From: Sipunculus nudus | Lineage: Eukaryota > Annelida > Sipuncula > Golfingiida > Sipunculidae | Reading direction: 5' to 3' | Assembly (NCBI GenBank): GCA_026874595.1 | Contig: CM049313.1 | Span: 75,630,659-75,694,658, forward strand | DNA length: 64,000 nucleotides | Shown here: one piece after another, positions 35,136 to 48,900 of the stretch | How the letters are laid out: each line of letters starts with the position of its first letter | Position numbering within the stretch: position 1 is the first letter of the stretch | Made by a program: the position numbers and the translations under genes | Notes under the pieces: model-generated | The model's database searches: none | The model's input: only the letters and a program-made list of their open reading frames with translations | Told to the model about the DNA's origin: nothing

Positions 35136-36861
35136 GTAATACTCTTTTCATTTGACTGATGTATCTGCCGAATAGACAGACATTGATATGATAATGATAA
35201 TTGTATAAGCTCTTCATTTTAAATGGTATATGTTTCGACAAAAATTTTCATTATTTATATTATTAATGTCTCAGAATGGTTCGCAGTTGTTAAGAATCTG
35301 GTCTTTATGTCCCCTAATGCAAAATGGATGTCGCATAAATTATTGTTTCCTGACAAAGGCCGATACATTGTTTCTTCCTGAGAAATTCACGTATTTCATT
35401 TTGCTCATTACTGGAGTTTATTATATTAGAGGAGGAGGGGTCCGGAGAACCTGGGTTCCCCCTCAGAGCAGGGGTGCTAATTCACTTGTTCAATACTAAA
35501 TGGTTCCCTATTTTCGTGATAGATGGTGCTTCAATCGCAGCTATAAAAAAAATCACCCCTGCTGGTATCTCGTCGTCACGGCTCAGTTGGTAGCGTGTAG
35601 GACTGCTAGTCTATAAATTGTAGGTTCGATTCCTGATTCAGGCAACTTCTGATATTCAGTGGTAGTTCATGTTAGAATAGGTGAAATCAGTGTAGGGACA
35701 TCTGCAGGGAAACATAGGAGGTAAAATAAGAAATGAGAAGAGGCAGTTTTTTCTTTATATTTTCATGTCCTAGAATGCAGACCATATTCTTTACACGCTC
35801 CGAATGGTCTACCAATGATTGGTAATGTGTAAAATAAAGTATTTATTTTGCAAATGTATTTACATTTGATATTTTTTTCATACTTTATTACAAAAATAGT
35901 GTCTGATTGGCAATGTGAAGATCAGGATTTATTATATTTTTTTCAGTGAACATACTTAATGATTACTTTTTTCTTTAGGAAAAAAAGCAAAGGACCGAAC
36001 CATTAGAATACCTTTCACTTTATGTGGGGATCATGCTCTTGACCTTAGCCTAGGGCTTACATGCTAAGAGGTTTAGAGTACCTCACTCACCTGGTTTCCT
36101 TGTTCTAATAAATACTCTTTAGAGGTATAAACTGATATAGTGATTGGAGGAAAATCTAAACTGCTAATTTTGTTGTGAATAAAATGTGGTCATTATGGTT
36201 GTGAACATTATGCCCTCCACCCTTCGACCAGATTTATTTTTCTACTCAAAATAAACCTCTTCCTGTTGAGCAATATGGGAATGCAAGGAATACTTGCCTC
36301 AACTGTCAAACTTTAAAATCAAAATTTGTTTACTCCTGAAGGATACAACACCTGTTAACATTTCACATATGCATGCTTACAAAATATTACTTAAGCCCTA
36401 AAGTCCAAACCACAAAAAGACTATGTTTACGCATTTTGCCTTGAAACAATTATTATGAAAATACTTGAACAGACTACTTTACTACCCTCTTCACTACATT
36501 GATACCTACCAGTACACCATCTGTGTATATGTAGAAGAACTGGTGCATTGTGGGGCTGCAGAGATTGGAGCCAGCACACCCAAACCAGCAGAGCTGTGCT
36601 CTTGTCCGTCAGATTCTGAACAGTTTGCTTGTCCTTGGTAGTTTATCTGTGGGTGATGTGAACTGTTGCATTTTTTCAGTGGACACTTTTGATTAGATAT
36701 CTTTTAGGGCTGGGTGTCAGCCAACTCAGGTACAATACCTATTGCAACATACTCAAAATCATACATGATATGTATTGACAATACACTTCATTTTTCTTTC
36801 TGTATTATATTCTTATTTCAAGCTCTTCTTCAAATATATATATATATATATATATAATATA

Positions 36862-36918
<57 letters not shown>

Positions 36919-39900
36919 GTTTTGACATTTCACTATTTTTGCTCTCTTGCTGGACATTTTACGTATTTGTGGTAACCTTGGTATTGGCAGCAGTGTTTTC
37001 TTTTGTTCACACTCATTTCAAGTGATGGTCCAAATCTTTGATTTTATAAATGGTTCCTTTTACAATCAGCAGACCGTTTAGTATTAAATCCTCGATCTTT
37101 GTAAAGTCCCCCACCCTTTCCACCCAGCTCATTTTATGGGGAAGATAAATGGATTATATTTTATGTGAATACACCTTTTATGTATGTTCCTCTAATCACA
37201 TTTCCCCTTGTAATTGTATCAGCCAAAGCAGAGTTTTGTGGATACTATTTTTTCAGCCCACAGCCGCCGCCCCATAGGTGTCCGGAGAACTCCTCCGTAA
37301 CTGCTGGGCGGAATTTTACGAAACCCGGGATTATGTTCGGGCCACGTGAACTGCTGCGCCACAATTTTTTTACCTCTGACCTTTCCTCTGCACAATGCGT
37401 CCATTTGTGTGTCTGTTTAGACACATTAACCAACATATCTCAGGAACCGTTTGACCAATCAGGAAAAATATTTTGCACAAATGTAGCCCTTGGATAGCTT
37501 TATAACATACATAAAAAATGGCGGCGCCACCTGCAACCATTTTTGCACAGCGTCCATCTGTTCATCTGCCATGGGATAAAATCACTCATATCTCTGCATT
37601 GGTTGGACTTATCCACCTGAAATTTGAATGTGTATACAACCTGGACAGCTTTCTTGATTTTATGACAGGTGGCGCCACCAACATTCACGTTTATGCTGCA
37701 GACGTCCAAGCTCATAACTTGGGAACCGTTTGACTGATTGGGCCAAAATTTTGCCTGTGTATAGATCTCACATAGTTGTTTATCATATGCAAAACTGGTG
37801 GCACCACCTGCAACCATTTTTGCACAGCGTCAGTCTGTTTGTCTGCCTGGGATAAAATCATTCATATCTTTGCACTGGTTTGACTTACCTGCCCAAAATT
37901 TTGCAGGTTTAAACATCTTGGATAGCTTCCTGGATTTTGTGGCAGGTGGCGCCACCTACTTTTATGTTTACTTTGCAGACATCCAGGCTTATATCTCAGG
38001 AACCGTTTGACTGATTGGGCCAAAATTTTGCATGTGTATAGATCTCACATACCTCTTTATCATACGCAATTCTGGTGGCGCCACCTGCAACCATTTTTGC
38101 ACAGCATCCATCTGTTTGTCTGCTGTGGGATAAAATCACTCATATCTCTACACTGGTTTGACTTATCTGCCTAAAATTTTGCAGGTTAATACATCTTGGA
38201 TAGCTTTCTGGACTTTGTGGCAGGTGGCACCACCTACATTTATGTTTACGCTGCAGACATCCAGGCTTATATCTCAGTAACCGTTTGACCGATTAGGCTA
38301 AAATTTTGCATGTGTATAGATCTTACATAGCTCTTTATTATATGCAAAACTGGTGGTGCCACTTGCAACCATTTTTGCACAGTGTCCGTCTGTTTGTCTG
38401 CCGTGGGATAAAATCACTCATATCTCTGCACTTGTTTGACTTATCTGCCTAAAATTTTGCAGGTTTATACATCTTGGATAGCTTTCTAGATTTTATGGCA
38501 GGTGGCACCACCTACATTTATGTTTATGCTGCAGACATCCAGGCTTATATCTCAGGAACCATTTGACTGATTGGGCTAAAATTTTGCATGTGTATAGATC
38601 ACACATAGCTCTTTATCATACACAGAACTGGTGGCGACACCTGCAACCATTTTTGCACAGTGTCTGTCTGTTTGTCTGCCGTGGGATAAAATCACTCATA
38701 TCTCGGCAGTGGTTTGACTTTGCGCATTTGTATACAACTTTAATAGCTTTCTGGACCTTGTGGTAGGTGGCATTACCTACATACACATTTTGGCTGCAGA
38801 CATCCATGCTAATATGCGACACACCTCACTCTATTTCCCCTTGGTACTCAATCCATGCCTCACTTCACCTGTTGCACTCTGATTTCGGCGGATACACGTA
38901 GTCGCTTGTCGACTACCCATATTCTAGTTATATTTGATTTTCCCCCCAATTTGGAGCACTTATTTCCCCTGTTCCTGAACATGTAGATCCAAATTAGCAG
39001 GAACATGGACCTGAGAAAATTGCTACACTAACTTTTAAAATAATTGGAGGTAAAATAGTTGATTATAAAGTGAAATATGAGAGAAAATAAATCTTCCGCA
39101 AGTCTTGGAAGCACCAATTAGTGCATACATTCCTCATCCAGTTGATCATTCAACAATACATGTGATCTTACTGGGGTCTTAATAATTAACATCAGAAATA
39201 TAAAATAGCTTAAGAATATATAAATAGTTTGGTCAGGGTTGTATTTTTATTCAAAGGCAGTCATTGTCTTTTCTCGATACAAAATACTGCAGGCAAAGCG
39301 TATCAGTAACTCTATCTACTTGCCGTATCGATATGTATCAATATATCAGTATAAGGATACAGGCATACAGCCCTAATAGTAATATCCTTCCTATAACATG
39401 GCATCAGACTTGTGTTGTTAAATTAACCTTTCAAGAATATTTAGAACCGCTTTTCATTATCACAGGGCACTAATTTACTTCATATTGTGTATTTTATTAC
39501 ATACACACAGATGATCAATCAAGGTACACTCAGGAGGGAGCAGACAATTTGACGGAGGCCTATAGAAGCACAACTACTTCAAGCATCGGAAATGATACTG
39601 GAGAAGACTACTTAAAAGAATGCCCAAGCAACGTGGACTGTCATAAGCTTGGTGGACGGTGCATTGACTGTGTTTTCAACAATGATTGCTTCTATGGTCA
39701 AAATATTACAGTTCCTTGTACAGTTAAACCAAAGCTCCAGTGCAGGGTGAGATCAGACAGTTTATTGATATCTTTAATACATAATACATGCATCATTTCT
39801 TTAAGAATAACCCTTTATTAGGTGAATCATTACTGCTACACATTCAAAGAGGAAAGACTAATCATGACACAATAATGCAAATTGGATTATTTATATAAGT

Positions 39901-42900
39901 TCTTAAATTTGGATAGTTATACCTAATATCAGGGTTAAACTTTGGCCAATAAAAATAAAAGAAGGTTCTCAGACACTACCAACATAAATTTTAACCCCCC
40001 CCCCCCCCATCAAAAATTCTTATTTTGATTTTAATCATTCAAGAAGATAAAATAGTACAATTTATGTAATGCTTTTACATTGTAAGCAAAAAAAATCTTT
40101 GATTTAATATCCTTTTCCCTGATCATGTGACATGTTAATCGCAACATACAAAAAAGGGTAAAAAATTAAATACCGCCTGCCCACACCGATTTCTGAAAAA
40201 AAAGTGCCTGAGAACCATACCCTTTTATTATTTTGGCCTTACTTCACAGTTTTAACTTGAATGAAAACTTGTGATATGCACTTTTATAGAGTATTTAAAA
40301 ATAGTTGTTATGAGAAAGAACATTTGCAATTTATCTTTGAATCTTACTTTTTTTTATCTTTTTGAAACTACTAGTTTATTTATGATATATGGCAGTATTT
40401 GATTTAACTTTACATTGTGCTTGATTTATCCAACAGGGAACGCAAATTAAGTGAAAAATCTAGTGAAGGTTTTCTGGAGAATACAAAGTGCATTTAACTT
40501 AAAGAAATGAAAAGTCTTTCCTACTCACTTTGACTCACAAACACACACATGCAAAAAAGGAACATCATGTGACATCCTGTCAAGGCAATTGTGCTGCACA
40601 TATTGCACAATTCTTGATAATTGTCCAGCTTCAAAGAATAAGGCTTCTCAATTTCACATATATAAATCTGTTTGTTTGAATGTGTAATTTCAGGGAGACA
40701 GGAGTTACAACAGAACATTGGTCTGCCAGTATTGTTATCAGACACCAACATGGCAACAGATCTGTACCGTCAACACTGTGTGTCGTGTCACTGCTGCTCC
40801 ACCTAAACCTTACAGGGCCAACTGTACAGTCAGGGAGGAAGTTTTATGCCTCGGTGAGAAAAAAATTAGAGTGGCAAATATTATATTGCAAGTTAAAACT
40901 TTGCACAATTTCTTGGGCTATCAGGAATGTGGCAGATAATCTGTGAGGCTTCAAGTCTCTATCATATGCTCAGTTCTTCATTTCTGAGTCTTTTGAAGCA
41001 CGCCCTAAAATCATATAATTTGTAGGCCTAACAGTAATAAATAGTAAAGGTAAGAAGTGAGTGTCAGAGGGCCCTCAGCAATATTATTAAGTGTTTATTC
41101 CAAACCTAACTACAGAAAAGCAGGAAATAAGCTTTTGCATGCACATAGAACTGATCCAAGAGGTTCTGATATATTCTGAACATCATTATAAGCAAACCAT
41201 TGAGATGACACTCGGGGAAGGGGACATTCACTAGAGATGGTTAATTTATCATGAATATTAATGAGCTGACCAATGAGAGCTCACAAAATTCCGAGCCTTC
41301 TCAACGAGCCTGAGCCGTGCATGGCAGCAACAACCAATTCAAATCATGCTGGTCTGTCTGGATCGACTCCTGAATGTACAAGGTAAGAGACCCAAACACA
41401 AGTTGATCTTGTGTCAGTCAGAATCACTTAGGTCAGTTCTTATGCATGGAAGAGTTCATGCATTTTTAGCTCAGCTGACTATAAGTCATCTGAGCTATAG
41501 TCGTGGTCTTTTGTCTGGCCGGCCGTCTGTTAACAGGGCACGTTTTAAAACTGTTTGACCTACAAATCCAAAATTTTGCATTTCATTAGATGTCCCCAAA
41601 ATCTCCTACCATACCGAAAATTGGGTCATTAGGACTTTGTTCCTTCGAGATATTAAGGAAAAACCTCGGCTTTCCATAAAAAAGCTATTGTTACACTTCA
41701 AGGCTGCCTAATATCAAAACCACTGATCTGTTTTTGATCATATTTAGTATTCATATTCTTCCATACAATTTCTATGAACATACCAAAAATTAGGTCAGTA
41801 TTGGGTATTATTTTGAAGTTATGGGCCCAAATATAATGTAATTTTTAAAAAATTAAGAAATATATTTACTCACCTAAGATGAGAATTGCTGAAGCTGGCG
41901 ACTTTTTTTCAGGAATATAACTTTATTTAATCAAGATTCAATTGTTTATCCAAAATTAGATCTGAATTTTGCAAATTTTTCAAGTTATTAGCATAAATAA
42001 AAAATCAATACCTTAACTTTTGTCCAACTTTGGCTATGGCATGTTTTTTCCCTGTAAGCAGTGTTGATTTAATTTTCACAGCATATATACATAAGGATTA
42101 AATCTTTTAAAATCTGAAATTTCAAAGGAATTGATTGAAAAGAGTAGCTTTTATTCAAGTTTTCATACACCATGTCAAGTGTTGTTTACATCTAGCCCAC
42201 CTAGTAACACAGCCTTCACTTGCATTATGTAACCCACCCTAGGCAGCTTGCCTTGGCTCAGCTTGGCCACTACTAGCAGGCTTCCCCTCTGCCCTGCAGC
42301 CCCCCCCCCCCCCCACCACCAAAATGGTGCATTAACTAGATGAATGTTATAATTTTCTGTATTTTATTTTATTCTTGGCTATGCTACATTTTAGATTTTG
42401 TATTGTACCACCAGGGTTACAATGATTAAAGTGCACATTTAATTGTGTCCACAAAGTGGTGTATTGCTATGAAAGTGTGGATGTTTATCAGATAAGGAAT
42501 TCCTTACTGCAGAAGAGTAAAAACCTCACCAGGTGTGAAATTGACTATTAATTCAAGTAATAAATTATAGCGGAGGTAGTAATTAGCACAATGATATTGT
42601 TTGTCCCTCATTCAACCAACAGTGTGTATATTTTATTTGAAAAGATGTTTTTATTTTATCAAATTTACTGAATCTTTTATTTTATTTCAGTGAAAAAAAT
42701 TAAGCATGTACTGAAGACTCCAATGTGCAAAACTTTTAAATAGTGATTCAAGGAATAATCTTGTAGATGCCATGTTGTGGCATTATTTTCTTTTAAATTC
42801 AGTTTAAACATTTGTGATTTAAAAATAATAAAATATATGTGTATGCATAATATGGTCCAATATGAGCTCTGGATATATAATGATTGCAACTTAGAATTCT

Positions 42901-45900
42901 AATATTTTAACTTATATTTTCAGTTTTTTTTTACTACAAATTTATAAAACTTGTAAATAAAAAAAAAATCAGATAAAAACTATTAATGGAAAAAGTGGAT
43001 ATGCTAATAAAATAGGCTAATATAAAAACTTAAATGCATTATTCCCCTGAAAGTAAAATAAAGGTATTAGTCCATTCTGTCCACTTGCCTGTCCATCTGT
43101 AAATTTTTCATATGCATCACAGTATCTCCAAAGTTTTACTGTTTTTCTTCATAACAGTCTTGTCAGCGTATTAGTTTGCAATCATATATTTAGAACTTTA
43201 ATATAACCAAGTAGGAGGGCCCCTTTCCTCTTAGGTTCTCATATGCTTATATAAATGAAAAACATTACAATAGAATATTTTGCATGTTTTGCATTTGCAA
43301 AAATTTCAAACTTCAGCTGAGCGCCTTGACCCATGGGTCCCTTGTTTTGTTTGGTCAGAAAGAAATGGTTTATACTGCTGGTTACTGAGGGGCCCTATGA
43401 CATTGTTTCTATTACTATTACAGTGGTATAATCCATAATTACCGTAATCGATGTAATAAGCACCCCTCCCGTAATAAGCGCCCCCCCCCCCCCCCGGATT
43501 TGGGATATCACTTTATGAAACTAAAGGATGAGCCATCCTAACCTCACTTTTCTCCCTAGCCAATATAACACAGGACAACGTAATGCTTTCATTTTTTTCC
43601 CCGCCAAGCTTAAAAGTTACCACCAGTTTTTATTCAATCTCCGTTAAGCTTTATCATCTAATATAATAATAATATTAGTTACACATAACAGAATCAGTGG
43701 TCAAGTGTATCATAGATAACGCTGAATGACGGTGTCCGTGAAGGCAGACTCTGCAGGTGGCCATGCTGATCGGGTGACATGAATTCAGGTACGCATGTGG
43801 ATGTATTATGCAATGAAATATATATTACTTACCGTATTTGCTTGTGTACAGTACGATAAATTTTATCCTAAAATATTGGCAAAGAAGGGCGGCCATCTTA
43901 TACACTGGTTCAAGTTTCTCAGCGTCCTCAGGGCCGCCAAGGATAATTTACGGCAATTTGAATTATTACGTCGGCCAAACTTGACGCCGTGAATATCAGT
44001 GATCATGTCCGTATTGTGGTAATATACACTCAATAAAGAACATTACAATGCTTTGTTTTTGTTTGAATTTATCGTTTATACATCAGATTTCCATGTGCAC
44101 TTAGTTAAATATTTGGTAAGAAAAGGTTTGCCGTTGCCGCATTGACACAAGGATTTTAACTGAATCAATATATGAAAGCCCTTCTGACAGTAGAGCCAGT
44201 GAATTTACGCGACCACGACGGAATTGCGGAATTGACAGACCCAAACGGAATTCCTAATCCTGATAATATATAAGTTTTAATGTATTTTTTGCCAAAAAAT
44301 ATCTTGGCAATTCACTTGAAACATGTACACAGTGATATAATTGTCGATGCCGCTGACAGCGTGCAGGGCTTACCCGTGTACTCAAGATCCCAGCGCCCTG
44401 GGTTAATCTGTGTGTATACAGCGCTTGCGCAAGGGATGCTGGAAACTTGCCTAACCAAGTGCCATCCAGTAGCACGTAATATGCATGTTAAAACAAGGAT
44501 GATTTTTTTCATATGGTGCCGTATTTACTGCGTAAAATGTTCACGAGTCCAGTGAATGCGGACGCTGTCAGCTGGCTTGCACACTGACATACACGGAGAC
44601 TCGCTCATGGCACTTCAATTACAAGACAACCAGTAGCGCATTATAATTTTAAATATAAAGCGGCCTTTCCTCAGGTGACAGTGTTTGTCAAGCTTGTATT
44701 ATTGGACTACGTCGAGAAATGAATGTATTATAACGGGTCATCAAAGTTCAAGAAAGGAACCGTGTTTCCGCAGGATATAAATATGACAAATTTCCTAACA
44801 ATTTTAAAACAAAACCCCGGATTTGGTTGGTATATGCACTGAAGTAAATATAATACGCTGGAGTCTGTGGGCCAGTATTTCAGTTTTTTTAAACTTTTGT
44901 ATGTAATATCAATGAAAGACAAAAAAGACAATTATTGTCGATGCCATTCCATGCCATTAATCGGCTCAGCTGTCAAAGGTATTTGCGCAAGGTGACTGAC
45001 ATAATCGGGGTACCGATGTCCCGTATCATTTTTTTTCATCATTCAAATAAATACTGTTTTACATATTTTTATATGAACATTTTATATATTCTGCTACCTT
45101 ATTAGGCGTTGACTTTTATAAAAGCGTTCATTTATTACCATCCTCATTTTTCCTCTTCACCTGCAAAGGAAATCTCGAACTGTAGTCATTCAGACAATTC
45201 TCTCATGCAAAACAAAATAAAATCGTCTGTAAATCAGTATCACTTGGATTACACAACCATTGTTAAATGATCATTGTTTTTTTCTGAATTGTCCTGAATG
45301 TGCTGTGAAGTCAAACACGTGTACACAAGCCGCAGTGTTAAATTGGAGGATCGTAATGCACTTTGGAAGTTGGCAGATGTTGGGGGGGGGGTGCTTATTA
45401 GGGTATAAAACAAATTTGGAAAAATTAAATTTTGAGAGCGCCCGGGGCGCTTATTACGTCGAATACGGTATATGATTTCAAGGGTCTGTGCTTCTGAGTA
45501 TCCAGCTTAATATTCAGGTTTCCAGCAGAAGAACCTAAAGATTCATATAGGCTTTTGTTAAAGTCTGTGATAAAGGTTGACTTCCATACATAAAATGCTA
45601 ACTTAAAGTATTATCATAAGAACAACCATAGAGCCAATGATAAGATCTTAGCTCACATGAACAATGAATGATCTACTAAACATCAATCACATGTTACTTC
45701 AGCTAGAATGACAGTGGTACAATTGAAATGTGACCCAGTACTTTTGTCGAAATCAGTAATATTTGAGATAAACTGGTGGTGGTTATGTAGGAGTCAGGGG
45801 AGGCTCAGTAGAGAACACCTTTGTTAAGTATTAAAAATCTAATACTTCAGCTTGAACAGTTATGAATTAAACACAACTTGACAAGACTTGACACAGGTTT

Positions 45901-48900
45901 AATAGTTCTAATTAATAGTCTCACACCAAAATATGATACAATTTGTTCTTTTTTTTGTATTTCATAATTTGATTGATATTTTATTTGTTTCAGGACGGAG
46001 AACATTTCACAGAATGGTTCCTTGTAATTGGATTTCTGGCTACAGGTGGTCCACAGCATTGGCTCTCAGGTTAGTATTTTAAAGAGCCTCCCATGATTGT
46101 GTTGCACTCATGACAAGAATATAACCTATTGTTCTTCACTCATGACAAGTGAAGGGTCCATGTGGACATCATATCTACCTATTCTTATGGTATGAAAATT
46201 GTAAGCCGACCAAGTAATGCCTTGTCTGAAATGCCTGTTTTGTTCTACATGGCTTTATGTTTTCCCTAAGTACAATACTAATCTGGTTTGAAAATTATGA
46301 AATATGCGTTAAAAACGGCGAAGTTTATGGTAAATGCTGATAATCCTGTCATACACCCAGTTCCTCTTGTAGCATACAAATTGTAAAGTCAAAGCAAATA
46401 TGTCAGATACATGGTTTTTTAGCGGAGTTAAATAGAATAAGACACCTTTGATAGGTTTGTTTAATTCTCACTACATATCGATAATGATCCTTTAACAGTT
46501 TCTTATATTAGTCAGGCATCCTTGATCCTTCCTTATGTCAATCACATTGACATATTATGTTTGTAAACACCTACTTAGTATGATGCATTCAAAAGGAAAT
46601 GAGAAACATAAACAGAATTTACCAGCAGTTATTTACAAATTAAAAAGACTGTAAAACATGAAAGACTGTACCAGTATAGTTAATAGACTAGTATAAGTGC
46701 CAGCTTTTTAGCTCAGCTGACTGAAAGTCATCTAAGCTATAGCGATCACTCTTTGTCCGTCGTCCGTCTGTCCGTCTGTCCGTCCGTTAACCAGGCACAA
46801 ATCGTAACTGCTGAACCTAGAACTTGGGATTCTAAGAGGTCTATGAAAAATCTCCTTGGAAATCAGAAATTAGGTCTCTGTTACCCATATCCTTCGAGCT
46901 ATGGGGCCCCAAAGTACCCCCCAGAAAAGTAAAAAATTTCATACAAAAACTTCAATATCTCATTAACTACTTGACTGATGGTCATGATTTTTGGCATACA
47001 TATTGATCATGAGATGTTCCATCACTTCCTGCGGACTGGTGGCGCCACCTGTATTTTTCGATTTTTTACCAATTTTTTTCTCTATTTTTGAGACCTTTAA
47101 AATGTGAACATCTGTTAACAAGGCACAAATCGTAAAGCCTAGACCTAGAATCTTAATTCTTGATACACTGAGAGGTCCATGAAAAATCTCCTTGGAAACC
47201 AGAAATTAGGTCTCTGTTACCCATATCCTTGGAGCTATGGGGCCCCAAAGTACCCCCCAGAATAGTAAAAAATTTCATACAAAAACTTAAGTTTTCTCAA
47301 TAACTACAACACTGATGGTCATGATTTTTGGCATACATATTGATCATGAGATGTTCCATAAGTTCCTGCAGACTGGTGGCGCCACCTGTATTTTTTTATT
47401 TTTTTACAATTTTTTCCTCTATTTTTGAGACGTTTAAAGATGCTGTCATCTGTTAACGTGGCACAAATCGTAACCGCTGGACCTAGAATCTTCATTCTCG
47501 ACACACTGAGAAACCTATTAAAAGTCTCTGTGGAAACCACAAATTAGATCTCTGTTACCCATATCCTCTGAGCTATGGAGCCCCAAAGTACCCCCCAGAA
47601 AAGTCAAAAATTTCATACAAAAACTTCAATATCTCATTAACTACTTGACTGATGGTCATGATTTTTGGCATACTTATTGATCATGAGATGCTCCATCACT
47701 TCCTGCAGACTGGTGGCGCCACCTGAATTTTTCGATTTTTTATGAATTTAAAAATGTGAACAGCTGTTAACAGGGCACAAATCATAAAGACTGGACCTAG
47801 AATCTTCATTCTTGACACACTGAGAGGTCCATAAAAAGTCTGCATGGAAACCTGAAATAAGGTCTCTGTTACCCATATCCTTTGAGCTATGGGGGGCTCC
47901 CAATAACCCCCCAGAATAATGGAAAATTTGATAAAAACAAACTGCAACATCTCAATAACTACAACACTGATGGTCATGATTTTTGGCATACATATTGATC
48001 AAGAGGTGTTTCATCAGTACCTGCAGTCTGGTGGTGCCACCTGTATTTTTTCAAATTTTCACAATTTTTAGCTCAGCTGACTATAAGTCATCTGAGCTAT
48101 AGTCGTGGTCCATTGTCCGTCGTCCGTCCGTCTGTCCGTCCGTCCGTCCATCCGTCCGTCCGTCCGTAGATGTGGCACGTTTTGAAACCGTAAGACCTAG
48201 GAATCCAAAATTCAGCATAATGTTAGATGTCCCCAAGATCTCCTACCAAGCCGAAAACTGGGTCTTTGCGACTTCATTCCTTTGAGAAATTAAGGAAAAA
48301 CCTCAATTTTTTATTAAAAAACCTATTTTCACACTTCAGGACTGCCTAATATCAAAACCACTCATCTGTTTTTCCTCATATTAACCATAAATATTCCTCT
48401 ATATAATTCCTATGTACATGCCAGAAATTAGGTCTGTATTATATAATTTAAAAAAGTTATGGGCCCAAACATAATGCATTTTGTAAATAATCAGGAAAGA
48501 AATTTTATCACTTAACACAAAACTTGTTAAAGCTAAGCACTTTTTTTCCAGTAATATTACTTTTATTAATCAAAATTAAATTGTATACCCAAAATTAGAT
48601 CAAAATCTTTTAAATTTTTTAAAATATTAGCAAAAATAAAAAATTGGTACCTTAAATTTTGCCCAACTTTGACCATGGCACGTTTTTTTGCTGTAACTGC
48701 TGTGGATTTTATTTTCACAGCATGTTTTTGTTAGCATTTCAACTGTTAACACCAAAAATTTGAAACCAGTTGATCAAAAACTGTAGATTTTATTCAAGTT
48801 TTCATGCACCATGTCACATATTGCTAGTGTTATGCAGTTTGCTAGAGCTCAGCTCCCGAGCTTCAGCTCTAAGTTCCTTAAATTTGGCATACAGTTAGAT

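Noticed and set aside
35571-35645. tRNA gene
   Set aside because: A and B boxes are present, but the acceptor and anticodon arms do not pair properly; better explained as a SINE head.
37500-38820. CRISPR-like array
   Set aside because: Units are ~277 bp, eukaryotic, with no short repeat/unique spacer pattern; it is a Helitron tandem array.
36712-39377. 2.7-kb hAT element bounded by TAGGGCTGGG and CAGCCCTA
   Set aside because: The ends look hAT-like, but the 8-bp flanks do not match and the interval contains an unrelated complete Helitron.
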